Shown: piece by piece, positions 47,273 through 59,661 of the stretch
Numbering within the stretch: position 1 is the stretch's first letter
How the letters are laid out: each line of letters begins with the position of its first letter
Assembly (NCBI RefSeq): GCF_002288925.2
Contig: NW_022098000.1
Span: forward strand, 1,994,494-2,058,493
DNA: 64,000 bases
Reading direction: 5' to 3'
Origin: Delphinapterus leucas
Taxonomy: Eukaryota; Chordata; Mammalia; Artiodactyla; Monodontidae
The notes under the pieces: generated by a model
Told to the model about the DNA's origin: nothing
Database searches by the model: none
What the model saw: the letters and a program-made list of their open reading frames with translations, nothing else
Made by a program: the position numbers and the translations under genes

Positions 47273-47469
47273 GGGTTTCCCTGGTGGTGCAGTGGTTGAG
47301 AGTCTGCCTGCCGATGCAGGGAACACGGATCTTCCGGTCCGGGAAGATCCCACATGCCGCGGAGCGGCTGGGCCTGTGAGCCATGGCCGCTGGGCCTGCA
47401 TGTCTGGAGCCTGTGCTCCACAACGGGAGAGGCCACAACAGTGAGAGGCCTGCGTACAGCAAAAAAAGT
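47273..47469 (+). mobile_element. CHR-2-type SINE with altered B box
   Basis: TSD AACCAAGA at 47265-47272 and 47470-47477. The usual GGGTTCGTGCCCC is replaced by GGATCTTCC, which is a reverse copy of the nearby GGAAGATCC. Confidence 0.94.
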
Positions 47470-49344
47470 AACCAAGAATATCTTATAAACATAACAAGGC
47501 AACTCAAAGTACTTAACTTTGAAATGTGACCCCCAGGGGATCTAGGAAAGAAAATGTAAGAGCCAAAGCCTTATTTCTCAATACTGTGTGTCAGGTCGAC
47601 AGTATATCATGGAAATGTGAGCCTCTGATATACTTTAGTGCAATAATATTAAAATCTTATCTCTGTGTATCTCTATATTTGTCTCTGTTCTTGAGAAAGC
47701 CCTCTTATGCTATAAGAATGTGAAACAAAGAAATTAAAAATATTCAAAGTAATTAGATACCTTGAAGTCACCTAAATAAAACACCAAAACAAATGTAAAG
47801 GATAGATTTCTTCTGGATTCAAGTATACATAGTTCTTGTATTCTACTAATAAATCATTTGATAATTCACAAAAGAGAACCTTCCTAAGACTAAAAAAGAA
47901 ACTGAAGGATATCCTTTGGTTTTATATAGGGTATCCTAATTATTTTGTTAATTAAAAGTAATTCATCAATTAATTTAATTCAAACTTAATTTTCAACGTT
48001 ATGCAAATAAAACTGTCACTTTAAAAACATCTAATAAATACTATATTTGTGAAAACATGTTGACCAAAATGGCAAATATGAAGTCATTTTTATTAAATCA
48101 TATCTAGTAATAACAGAGAAACATTCCCAATTTTGTGAGTCAATACATGTGAACAGTTATTAATTTAAAATACAATAAAGTGAGACAGTCTGCTGCAATT
48201 TAGTGCAACCAAAAGATTCTCAGTATCCCGGAGAAATGTTAAGTCTAGTATTTCATGACATATGTTATAACGGTTTTATAAACAAGACACTTTACTACAC
48301 CCTATATCTGCTAATGTCAAATCCCCTTACAAAGTATCATTTTCATTGTTCAAGAGGTTTCATGGCTCAGAAACAGAGCTATGCTCTAAAAAGATTAAAA
48401 TAACTTATCTAGATATTTCAAAAGTCAATTTTCTGAAAATGGAGCAGACAGACTAGGAGTTACTTCTGTCAATCTGTGTAGCACAATTTCTGATCAACCC
48501 ATGTTTTCTGAATGAAAGCAAGCAAACAGAAACACCAGCAAAATACTCCTAAATGTCTCTACATTCCACATTGGAAATATATCTCAATCGTACACCTATC
48601 TCCATTTGAGCCTGCATTCCCTTTATCCTGAACTGTGGATATAGCATCTTCACTCACTATGTTTCTCCCTCCCTTCTTGTCTTGCCAGAGTGAAATTTTC
48701 AAAATGAAAGTTACCCACTCCCCAAATTAAAACCACTTAAAATTCCCTCAGGCTCTCAGGCTAACTTCATCACACCAATTCTTTCATCAGACAGCTTCTT
48801 AAAATCCTCCTCTTGGGCCGAATTTCTGAAACATGGTGCAGAACGACAGCTCAGCCATCTCCAACAGACATGGTGGCAGCAGATCAGGAAGAAATGGGCC
48901 ACTACCCCAGTTTCTGGAACACATATACTCAACGATTTGATTCTCTCCCCACCCCTTCCCAACCCCCACACCTTATTTTCAAGTTTGAATCACTGAGAAG
49001 AATAAACAATCAGCATTTTCAAAAAGAGCACACATCTCTTCATGTTAAGGAGATTAGATAATAAAGCTATTCCAAAGCTCTTTAAAGTGGCAAAGCTGTC
49101 TACTGACCTTTTGCTGACAGAATATAAACTTCATTTTAGGGACTGCAGGCTCTATCATTTCTTCTGGAATTTCTCTCTGAGCCCAAGTAGTTACTACTAT
49201 ATCCGCTGGGCTATGAGGGGCCAAAAACTTGCAACTGTGTAATTCCATTAATTGATGAAAAAAATTATATTTAAGTTCATCTGTGTCATAGCTTAGATTC
49301 CACATATAACTATATTCAATATTCTATGATAAACCATAATGGAA

Positions 49345-49452
49345 AAAAAATTTTAAAAAAGAATGTATATATATATATAACTGAATCACTCTGCTATACA
49401 GCAGAAATTAACACACTGTAAATCAACTAGACTTCAGTAAAAAAATTGATAA
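49345..49452 (+). mobile_element. L1 3' terminal fragment
   Basis: Resembles the last ~100 bases of the full-length L1: TATAACTGAATCACTCTGCT, then ATACAGCAGAAATTAACACA, ending CTTCAGTAAAAAAATTG. Confidence 0.75.
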
Positions 49453-50108
49453 CCATAAAAAAAATATCTATATACTTTTCACAGCTAAAGCTTTTCAAAT
49501 TCCTGCTTTGAGCAAAACTAAATCTAAATCAAAACTAATAAATCACAACTGTCAGCCTTCCAAGAAAGCAATACACAGTCATGACAAGATTTTCAGCATT
49601 AAGGACTTTCTTTCCTCTACAACCTGAAATGAGTATTTGTCTAGTTTAAATGGACTTTGGTTTCCAGATATGTCTTAGTTGTTTCTTTGTTTTGATAGAA
49701 AATACAACAATGTCCTTGACACACAAATCACCAACAATGAAAGAGAAAGAAGATCTATCAGAGTTTACATCTGCAAAGCCTAAATGGGGTGTATGAGTTA
49801 GGGCTGTTTCATGGTAACATTAATAAAAGTTGTCATAAAATGTACCTTATTTCTTATTGTTGAGAGGTCAGAGGTGAGCTCTTAAGATGTCTTTTCATTA
49901 TTAACAATACATCTAGCACACTGAATTAATCAATGCAAGGTTTGTGTGTTTTTCAGCATTATAAACTACTCATTCTTAAATAAATCTCATTTCAAAGATT
50001 ACTATCATTGAGTAAATCTTGCATTTTGCCATATATTTGTGTACAAAAAATAATAATTCATTTTTCCAACTAATAATTCTTTTAATGACATTAAATACCA
50101 CACAGATG

Positions 50109-50451
50109 AGGGGCTTCCCTGGTGGCGCAGTGGTTAAGAGTCCGCCTGCCAATGCTGGGGACACGGGTTTGATCCCTGGTCCAGGAGGATCCCACATGCC
50201 ACGGAGCAGCTAGGCCTGTGCTCCACAACTACTGAGTCTGCGCTCTACAGCCCGTGAGCCACAACTACTGAGTACATGTGCCACAAACTACTGAAGCCCG
50301 CGCGCCTAGAGCCCGTGCTCCACAACAAAAGAAGGCACTGGAATGAGAAGCCCGCGGTAGCCCCCGCTTGCCGCAACTAGAGAAAGCCCGTGCAGCAGCG
50401 AAGACCCAATGCAGCCAAAAATAAATTTAAAAAATAAATAAATTAAAAAAA
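50109..50451 (+). mobile_element. CHR-type SINE, long form
   Basis: Exact 16-bp TSD AAATACCACACAGATG at 50093-50108 and 50452-50467. Long-form body with an A-rich tail. Confidence 0.97.
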
Positions 50452-51189
50452 AAATACCACACAGATGCAAAGGCACAAAAAGTAAAAGCGAGTCTGGAGG
50501 TGTCTGGCCCACCTCGTAGTTTCCTCCTGAGGAAACAGCATCCTCAGGCCTGAGCACAAGGTACTGCACACACAGCCCATGCGAGACTAGAACCCATGGG
50601 ACAGCTACCTGCCACTGCACAAGCCACATAGAAACCAGTCGGAGACTGGTAAAAAAACGTCCTGTGTCGTTTATATAACAATGCTGAAACTAAAGTGCTG
50701 GGGTAAACGCTTTTTGAGATATTACTGCTAACTATTACAGTTTCTGGTGGATAAGTTATTTTGAAAAGGAGTCCAAAATATTTGTCTCGAAACACTCCTA
50801 CCCCAAAAAGGACGTAAAGTTTTGAAAACGAAACCCAAATAGCAATTAGAAAATTAATCTACTCAAGAATGGAAAAGCCTGGCTGTACAGCATTCTGGGT
50901 TCTGAGATCTTTTCAAGAGTAAGGCAAACACAGAAAACAATGTCTAGACGTCCCGCTGAAATTAGATCAGCATGGAAAAAGTAACCTTTAGAATTATGAT
51001 CCTGGAGGTCAGTACAAGGGCGTTTGTTACATTATTTTGCATACATTTGTGTGTGAAGTATAGTTCAGGGGAGGGAGGGAAGGAGGGCTGAGGGATTTTT
51101 TCAAAGGGAGAGGAATGGCTTGGAGGAGGGCCATCCAGGGACCCAAGATCCAGAACAAGGCAGCAGCAAAAGAAAGGAAATAAGGAGGA

Positions 51190-51440
51190 ATTCTCCGCGT
51201 AACTTCATGCCCACAACAGAAGGAGTGACAGAGGACATCTGGTGGGCTGACTGTTCTATTAATTGCAATACAGTGGCCACAGGAAGAGGAGGATCCAGAG
51301 AGGAAAGAAAATTCCTAGTTTTAGGCATGCTGAATTTGAGGTGCCTTTGAATATCCAAGAGGCAACGAAACATATATGGATTTAGAGCCCAGGAGAGGGT
51401 GTGGAGCTGAGGGTGTAGATTTAGGCGTGATCGGCAAGCA
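51190..51440 (-). mobile_element. L2 fragment
   Basis: GGCATGCTGAATTTGAGGTG CCTTTGAATATCCAAG then GAGCCCAGGAGAGGGTGTGG match reversed L2 ORF sequence. Confidence 0.7.
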
Positions 51441-52469
51441 AGCAGCGGATACACCATGGAAGGGCTGGGTTTCCCAGGGAATGTGCATAAGGCAGGAATG
51501 TCAGTGGCAGTGCTGCTTAGTTCTCAGGGTTCAAGCCCCACCCAGGGGAGAACAGGACCCATGGCAACGTCTGTCCTGGAGACCTGCCGGGTGTGTGCTT
51601 CCCCATTGGGAGAGAGAAATGAGGAATTCTGCCAAAATAATACTGATTTTATGCAATTACAGGTTTGTGGGGGTGGGAAGGGAGGGAGGAAGAGAGAAGG
51701 GTGAGGAAGGGAGAGAATGAGAATATAACCAGCAGCTCCTCTAATTTAACTCTTTTCTCGCACACTTGGAACAACGTTGAAAAAAACGTTCCCTGAGGAA
51801 AGCACTCTGCCACCAGTTGTGAGGCTGACTGTTGCTCTTAAAATCCTAAAGGAGAGTCTGCTGCCAGCCAGTGGCAATTGTGAAGTCATATTTGTGAACA
51901 GGGCCTATAGTAAGAAAAAATTTTTCATGATTTCCGTCTTCAGATGATGGGCATGAAGGGAGGGAACGAGAATACACAAGGAGTTAATAAGCATGTAAGG
52001 AACACAGAAAATGGCTTTTAAAGAGTCAGCAGACCTGTGGAAAACAAGGGTGATGCAATCAGTTGAAAATGAAGAACAAGAGAGTGGCTTCATTTGAAAA
52101 TAATAAATCCCTTCTCTCTGAACTGCTCACCCAACACTGGCTAAATTAAAACACATAAAAATGACAGGAAAACAATGCTCACTTCGAAAATATTGCTCCA
52201 TTTTGTTCTCTGGTGTTTTCACCCTCTACCACTCACTTCAGCTTCCTTACAAACCCAGGAGGAATGACCACGTGCACTCCTATCAAAGCTGTGCCTTAAA
52301 AGAAATCCGAGATAGGTGATCAGCACAAGGCAGACCCTTTTTTTCATATAATCTTCTTCCACTCAAAGCAGAATAGACTCTTCCGGTGATATTAGGGTAG
52401 GGCATTCATATCCATTCACAAAGACTCCAAATTTAGGTAGTTTTTGTTCTGGTTTGGGTTTTTTTTCCT

Positions 52470-53115
52470 TTTTATTTTTAACAGACTTTATTTTTTGGAG
52501 CAGTTTTAGTTAGGTTCACAGCAAAACTGAGAGGAAGGTACAAGGTTTCCCATACACCCTCTGCCCCCCACATGCATAGCCTCCCTGATACCCCCATGAA
52601 ATTGGTACGTTTATTACAACTGATGAACCTATACTGACACATCATTAGCACCTGAAGTCCAGAGTTTACCTAGGGTTACAGAGGATTCACTTTTGCTATT
52701 GTACATTCTATGGGTTTGGACAAACACATAATGACATTTACCCACCACTGTAGTATCACAGAGAACAGTCTCACTGCCCTAAAATCTCTGTGTTCCACCC
52801 ATTCATCCTTTCCTCCCCCCTAATTTCTGGTAACCACTGATCTTTTTACTGTATCCATAGTTCTGCCTTTTCTAGAATGTCACAGAGTTGGAATCATACA
52901 GGATGTAGCCTTTTTAGACTGGCTTCTTTCACTCAGTAATGAACACTGAAGCTTCCTCCATGTTTTTCATGGCTTGATAGCTCATTTCATCTGGATGTAC
53001 CAGTTTTTTTTCCATTCACCACCTGAAGGACATCTTGGTTGCTTCCAAGTTTTAGCAATTAGGATTAAAGCTGCTAAAAACATCTGTGTGCAGGTTTTTG
53101 TGTGGCTGACAAATT
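52470..53115 (-). mobile_element. Old L1M 3' end
   Basis: Plus-strand landmarks AACAGACTTTATTTTTTGGA, CATACACCCTCTGCCCCCCA, GGTAACCACTGATCTTTTTA and CATCTTGGTTGCTTCCAAGT are the reverse of an ancient L1 3' region. Confidence 0.8.
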
Positions 53116-53311
53116 TCTGATAGGTGTGTTTTTTAATGAAAAACATAGGGAATGCTTTTCAAAATGTCTTTACGTTCTCCTCACTTCATACAGGAGTTGA
53201 GATGGCTCCTCCTGCACTTCCTAACTGCCAGGGAGTATCAACTTAACATCAAGCACACCAACCCTTTTCTACTAAATTGAAGGTGCACAATTCATGCTTA
53301 TGCATATATTC

Positions 53312-53700
53312 ATTTTTTAATACACCTTTACTGGAGTATAATTGCTTCACAATACTGTGTTAGTTTCTGTTGTACAACAAAGTGAATCAGTCATATACAT
53401 ACATATATCCCCATATCCCCTTCCTCTTGAGCCTCCCTCCCACCCTCCCTATCCCACCCTTCTAGGTGGTCACAAAGCACGGGACTGATCTCCCTGTGCT
53501 ATGCTGCTGCTTCCCACTAGCTAGCTATTTTACATTTGGTAGCGTATATATGTCAATGCTACTCTCACTTCGCCCCAGCTTCCCTCTCCCCGCCCCGTGT
53601 CCTCAAGTCCATTTTCTATGTCTACATCTTTATTCCTGCCCTGCCACTAGGTTCATCAGTACCACTTTTTTTTTTTTAGATTCCATACATATGCCTTAGC
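53312..53700 (-). mobile_element. 5'-truncated L1 3' UTR fragment
   Basis: Reverse of an L1 3' end: CTTTACTGGAGTATAATTGC, GTGAATCAGTCATATAC, then a TAGGTGGTCACAAAGCAC block. Flanks ATGCATATATTC (53300-53311) and ATGTATATATTC (53701-53712) form a 12-bp TSD with one mismatch. Confidence 0.88.
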
Positions 53701-56700
53701 ATGTATATATTCTAAGAGACACACAATTTATAGGTTGAGAAAATAACCTTTGAAACCAAAAGGCAACAACTTATCTTAACCAAGACCTCATAGTAACAAA
53801 AAGATACAGTTCTATAGAGAACAGGATGTTCCACAGAATGCTCTCTTTTATTACTGGGACTGGCAGATGTCAAGTAAAATTAACTTTTACAAGCAGCTGC
53901 TCTTTTAACTTCATTGATTTTAACAACAGAAAATCCTGAGTCTTTGTGAACTGCATTTTCTTATAATAGCAATGGACCCCAATTACAAATCCCAAACAGT
54001 GAGAATCCACCTTCTATTCGTCCTGCTCTTGGAACCCAATTTGTTCCTTGGTTTCATGTTCAGACGCCTACAGCACTTTCCGGTTTTCCTCGGGCTCAGA
54101 CACATCATTTCACTGGATCTTCACAACAGAGCTGGTTTCATCGTGCAATACTTTGGCACGTGGATCTTTCTCTACCAGCTGCCCACAAACATGATTTCTA
54201 GTACATGGGCTCTAAACACCAGCCAACAACGTTGTCAAGCAAAATGCATACGTTCCACTTGAGCTCTAAACATGCCCAAGTAGTTTAATTAACAAAGAAT
54301 ATTAAGCAATGCAGAGTTAACAAGGTATTTCCAGTTCAGGGGTCTGGATGATACAAAGAACTGAGAGAGTAAACCTGGAAACAGTGCAAGCAGACATCCC
54401 AGGGCTGATTTCTGATCATGAAACCTATGGTGTGAAAAAAAGCTTGTTATTCAAAGGCTAAGCTAAGCACTTTAACGATGCTCTACATCATTTAAAAATG
54501 CAAAACAATTACTTGAGCAAGGGAAAAAGGAATGAAGAGATACGCGGTGCTAAATGTACACAGATCGCTGAATTTTCTCCCTTAGAGTTAAACACCCATA
54601 AAATCATTTTACTTCTAGAATACTCTGATAATTTGAGTACCAAGTTCTTAAACTACTATAGTAAGCAGTTTCACAATGAGACTTCTCACAAGCAAAACCA
54701 AGATCTGGCAAGTGGAATTCAACATGTTGGCACCCAAGAGACTGAATTGTCGATCTTTTGTCCTCTTAAAGGACCGCTGTTTTGTGTGGGAATGAGAGTG
54801 GCAGCAACACGATCTGCGTTCCTCGTGTTTTTACTAAATGCAGAGCATTCTACTAGGAGTTCTACACAGACTCCAATTCTACAACGTTCTCTAAAAGGGT
54901 TATTACCCCTGAGGCACATCAGGGGCTTCAAGAACTATTCAGCCAAAGGCACCAGGGAACCAGTGACCTTTATGCCTTAATATTTTAGTCTCTTGTATTT
55001 ATCGTAAAAATTTACCCCACATTTATACTTGATTCTAGAACATGTCCTTCTTAGTTTTACTATAAAAATGTTTATTTTACCACTGAGTAAAACAGCACCA
55101 TTGTGCTATACATACTTTATATATGCCCAAAGATGTATAATCCCATAGATTTTGCCATCTTATAGCTTTAGAAAACACATGACCACACTTTTACTCCTTA
55201 TAGCCCCCCTGAAAGAAGTCTCTGCTAGTACATTTGGGATGAGGGGATTGGCTGAGATGATTCTGGCTCCTGCTACATTTCACTGGCCAAGTCCTGTGTC
55301 ACTTCATGTAACTATCACAATTATAGAGGGATAGACCGGACATTTGTTTCCGCCATATGTCTTTTCCATCCATTTAATAAATCTGTGAGGCAATAACTGA
55401 AGTTCTAATGTTCCTTATTCATTATTACCATATTTTCTTTCATCATTTTTGTCTCCCAAAACATCTCTACCATATTTACCTAAATTTACATTTGTCAACT
55501 TATTTAATGTAAGAAATATACTTATCTGGGTTTTCCAGAATGAAACTATTCCTTTTCTGTTTGTTGTATTTAATCCTTTAACATTAATTTATTAAATAAT
55601 CTGAAATTAATGTCAAAGGATCCACAATTATATTTAACTACCAGGTGAAGAGACACACAAAAGATATGTATGAGTAAGTACTTTCATTTTTCTATGACAA
55701 CTCTTTTTCCCTTGATTTGGTCTTTCATGAGCACTTGGACATGGAGACAGGGCCCGGAGGAGTGGAGCGACAGGGGTGGACAAGGACTGTCATTACAGCC
55801 TCAGTGACAGGGACTGTTGGGTGACAGAACACAGTTCCTGAGCATGCACTTGAAGACCCGGAGGGCCGGAGGTGATTAAAAACAACTCTACTTCTACCCA
55901 CAGCTGAACTTCCATGTATTTTCTAGGATGGCAGCCCAGATGGCTCACAGCATACCTCCAAATGAGAAGGTTAACAGGCGCTGCAGAAGGCATTCACTAC
56001 TGAGCACTAGAGCTGCCTCTCCTTGCTTCTGTGACCTACTCTTCTCAGCCAGCTCAGAGCACCTTGACTCCTTCCTTGATAAAGACCCTGCTTTTGTAGA
56101 AGTAAATGTTTCCAGTTCAGTGCAAACAGCCCAGCGTGCCTCCACATCTCACTCTCAGTTTACTTCCCTAACCTGAAATAATCAAATTTTGCACTATTGT
56201 TGGCTTCATTCAATTCGGTTGAAATTTAAGCTATTTTCTCTATCCATGAATAAGTCTTACAGTTTTCCTTTAAAAATAAGTAGGACTGGCTGGGGGCTTG
56301 AAGATGGCGGAAGAGTAAGACGCGGAGATCGCCTTCCTCCCCACGGATACACCAGAAATACATCTACACGTGGAACAACTCCTACAGAACACCTACTGAA
56401 GGCTGGCAGAAGACCTCAGACCTCCCAAAAGGCAAGAAACTCCCCACACACCTGGGTAGGGCAAAAGAAAAAACGAAGAAACAGAGACAAAAGAATAAGG
56501 ACAGCACCTGCACCAGTGGGAGGGAGCTGTGAAGGAGGAAAAGTTTCCACACACTAGGAAGCCCCTTCGCAGGCGGAGACTGCGGGAGGCGGAGGGGGGA
56601 GCTTCGGAACCGCGGAGGAGTTAACAGCGACGGGTGCGGAGGGCAAAGCGGGGAGACTCCCGCACAGAGGATCGGTGCCGACCGGCACTCACCAGCCCGA

Positions 56701-56954
56701 GAGGCTTGTCTGCTCACCCGCCGGGGCGGGCGGGGCTGCGAGCTGAGGCTTGGGTTTCGGTTTCGGACGGAGCACAGGGAGAGGACTGGGGTTGGCGGCT
56801 TGAACATAGACTGAAGGGATTAGTGCACCACGGCTAGCCGGGAGGGAGTCCGGGGAAAAGTCTGCACCTGCCAAAGAGGCAAGAGACTTTTTCTTCCCTC
56901 TTTGTTTCCTGGTGCGCGAGGAGAGGGGTTTAAGAGTGCTGCTTAAAGGAACTC

Positions 56955-57098
56955 CAGAGACGGGCGCGAGCCGCGGCTAAAAGCGTGAACCCCAGAGACG
57001 GGCGCGAGCCGCGGCTAAAATCTGGAACCCCAGAGACGGGCGCGAGCCGCGGCTAAAAGCGCGGACCCCAGAGACGGGCGGGAGACGCTAAGGCTGCT
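56955..57098 (+). repeat. 38-bp tandem repeat in L1 5' UTR (about 3.7 units)
   Basis: The motif CAGAGACGGGCG recurs at 56955, 56993, 57031 and 57069, an exact 38-base period. Units share GCGAGCCGCGGCTAAAA and differ just after it; the fourth is truncated and diverged. Each unit is CpG-rich. Confidence 0.93.
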
Positions 57099-57555
57099 GC
57101 TGCCGCCACCAAGGGGCCTGTGTGCCAGCACAGGTCACTCTCCACACCCCTCTTCCGCGGAGCCTGTGCAGCCTGCCACTGCCAGGTTCCCGGGATCCAG
57201 GGACAACTTCCCCGGGAGAACGCACGGCGGCCCTCAGGCTGGAGCAATGTCACGCCGGCCTTTGCCGCCGCAGGCCCGCCCCGCACGCAGTGCCCCTCCC
57301 TCCCCCCCCCCACCCCCGGCCTGAGTGAGCCAGAGCCTCCAAATCAGCGGCTCCTTTAACCCCGTCCTGTCTGAGCAAAAAACAGACGCCCTCCAGCGAC
57401 CTACACGCAGAGGCAGGGCCAAATCCAAAGCTGAGCTCCTGTGAGCTATGAGAACAAAGAAGAGAAATGGAAATCTCTCCCAGCAGCCTCAGAAGCAGCG
57501 GATTAAAGCTCCACAATCAATTTGATATACCCTGCATCTGTGGAATACCTGAATA

Positions 57556-58090
57556 GACAAGGAATGATCCCAAATTGAAGAGGTGGACTTTAGGAGCGAG
57601 ATCTATGATTTTTTTCCCTTTTCCTCTTTTTGTGAATGTGTACGTGTATGCTTCTGTGTGAGATCTTTTCTGTATAGTCTTGCTTCCACCATTTGTCCTA
57701 GGGCTCTATCCGTCCATGGTTTTTTTAAAACACTTTTTTTCTTAATAATTAATTTTAATTGTAATAACTTTATTATACTTTACCTTCGTTCTTTCTTTCT
57801 TTCTTTCCTTCCTTCTTTCCCTCCTTTAGACAACGAATCACCCCAAACTGAGGAGGTGGTCTCTGAGAGCAAGATTTATGATTTTTCCCCCTTTACCTCT
57901 TTTTGTGAGGGTGAATGTGTATGCTTCTGTGTAAGATTTTCTCTGTATAGCTTTGCTTCCAACATTTGTCCTAAGGTTCTATCCGTCCCTTTTTTTTTTT
58001 TAAATATTTTTTAATTCAATAACTATATTATACTTTATTTTATTTTTACTGTATCTTCTTTCTTTCTGTCTTTTTTCCTTCTTTCCCTCC
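57556..58090 (+). repeat. Two ~273-bp direct repeats in L1 5' UTR
   Basis: Unit 1 starts GACAAGGAATGATCCCAAAT at 57556 and unit 2 starts GACAACGAATCACCCCAAAC at 57829. Both continue through GAGGTGG, TATGATTTTT, CTCTTTTTGTGA, TATGCTTCTGTGT and TTTGTCCTA, ending in pyrimidine tracts. The copies are clearly diverged, so the duplication predates this insertion. Confidence 0.88.
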
Positions 58091-58220
58091 TTCCTTCCTT
58101 CCTCCCTCGCTCCTTTCTTTCCTTCTTTGCTTCTTTCTTCCTTCCTTCCTTTCCTCCTTTCCTTCTTTCTTTCCTCATACTTCTACTAATTCTCTCTACT
58201 TTTTCTCCCTTTTATTCTGA
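57787..58220 (+). repeat. Polypyrimidine (CTTT/CCTT)n tracts
   Basis: Long C/T-only runs at 57787-57828 and 58050-58175, then a mostly C/T stretch to the AG at 58220-58221. They include a CTAAT at 58186-58190. They form the 3' part of the putative L1 intron described in the findings. Confidence 0.85.
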
Positions 58221-58719
58221 GCCGTGTGGATGAAAGGCTCTTGGTGCTCCAGCCAGGAGTCAGGGCTCTGCCTCTGAGGTAGGAGACCCAACTTCAGGTC
58301 ACTGGTCAACAAGAGACCTCCCAGCTCCACATAATATTGAACGGCGGAAATCTCCCAGAGACCTCCATCTTAACACCAGCACCCAGCTTCACTCAACGAC
58401 CAGCAAGCCACAGTGCTGGACAACCTATGCCAAACAACTAGCAAAACAGGAACACAACCCCACCCATTAGCAGAGAGGCGGCCTAAAATCATAATAAGGC
58501 CACAGACACCCCAAAACACACCACCAGACGTGAACCTGCCCACTAGAGAGACAAGATCCAGCCTCATCCACCACAACACAGGCACTAGTCCCCTCCACCA
58601 AGAAGCCTACACAACGCACTGAAACAACCTTAGCCACTGGAGACAGACCTCAAAAACAACGGGAACTACGAACGTGCAGCCTGCAAAAAGGAGACCCCAA
58701 ACACAGTAAGATAAGCAAA

Positions 58720-59603
58720 ATGAGAAGACAGAAAAACAGCAGATGAAGGAGCAAGATAAAAATGCACCAGACCTAACAAATGAAGAGGAAATAGGCAGTC
58801 TACCTGAAAAAGAATTCAGAATAATGATAGTAAGCATGATCCGAAATCTTGGAAGTAGAATGGACAAAATGCAAGAAACAGTTAACAAGGACCTAGAAGA
58901 AATAAACATGAAACAAGCAACGATGAACAACGCAAGGAATGAAATTAAAAATATTCTAGAAGGGATCAATAGCAGAATAACTGACGCAGAAGAACGGATA
59001 AGTGACCTGGAAGATAAAGTAGTGGAAATAACTACTGCAGAGCAGAATGAAGAAAAAAGAATGAAAAGAACTGAGGACAGTCTCAGAGACCTCTGGGACA
59101 ACATTAAACGCACCAACATTCGAATTATAGGGGTTCCAGAAGAAGAAGAGAAAAAGAAAGGGACTGAGAAAATATTTGAAGAGATTATAGTTGAAAACTT
59201 CCCTAATATGGGAAAGGAAATGTTAATCAAGTCCAGGAAGCACAGAGAGTCCCATACAGGATAAATACAAGGAGAAATACGCCAAGACACATGTTAATCA
59301 AACTGTCAAAAATTAAATACAAAGAAAGCATATTAAAAGCAGCAAGGGAAAAACAACAAATAACACACAAGGGAATCCTCATAAGGTTAACAGCTGATCT
59401 CTCAGCAGAAACCCTACAAGCCAGAAGGGAGTGGCAGGACATACTGAAAGTGATGAAGGAGAAAAACCTGCAACCAAGACTACCCAGCAAGGATCTCATT
59501 CAGATTTGATGGAGAAATTAAAACCTTTACAGACAAGCAAAAGCTGAGAGAGTTCAGCACCACCAAACCAGCTTTACAACAAATGCTAAAGGAACTTCTC
59601 TAG
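58720..59603 (+). pseudogene. L1 ORF1 (RNA-binding protein), broken
   Basis: ORF1p is the coiled-coil, RRM-containing chaperone that coats L1 RNA. The family start ATG (58720, opening MRRQK) is out of frame with the body because of a small deletion and meets a stop at 58744. The body reads from an ATG at 58743. It has a coiled coil (LEGINSRITDAEERISDLED), then the RRM-like region with NIRIIGVPEEEEKKKGTEKI. A one-base loss near 59220 shifts the frame; the C-terminal domain resumes with MLIKLSKIKYKESILKAARE. A further shift near 59480 precedes the true end (KPALQQMLKELL, stop at 59601-59603). No full-length protein can be made. Confidence 0.92.
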
Positions 59604-59661
59604 ACAAGAAACACAAGAGAAGGGAAAGACCTATAATAACGAACCCAAAACAATTTAGAAA

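Larger units (their letters stand above)
56282..58719 (+). promoter_or_regulatory. L1 5' UTR / internal promoter region
   Basis: 2.4 kb ahead of ORF1, much longer than the ~0.9 kb of human L1. The order is: a conserved first ~170 bases; a CpG-dense block at about 56560-57300 with four 38-bp-spaced repeats; two ~273-bp direct repeats from 57556; a long C/T-only tract to 58220; and a conserved last ~500 bases. CpG density is far above the surrounding intron, as expected for an L1 internal promoter. Promoter activity itself is inferred from family knowledge. Confidence 0.75.

Noticed and set aside
54498..54980. 160-codon plus-strand open frame
   Set aside because: No recognisable domain, no splice context, antisense to the host gene, in ordinary intron. 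A frame of this length can occur by chance in 64 kb read six ways.
56282..56840. CpG-rich block considered as a host-gene promoter
   Set aside because: It is the 5' UTR of the full-length L1 and is collinear with the 5' end of the L1 at 46868.
57122..57359. Open frames in the G+C-rich block (proline- and arginine-rich)
   Set aside because: Compositional frames in L1 5' UTR with no protein homology that I recognise.
58607..59290. 227-codon minus-strand open frame
   Set aside because: Antisense shadow of L1 ORF1; similar shadows occur at 45700-46320, 60372-60803 and 61450-61941.
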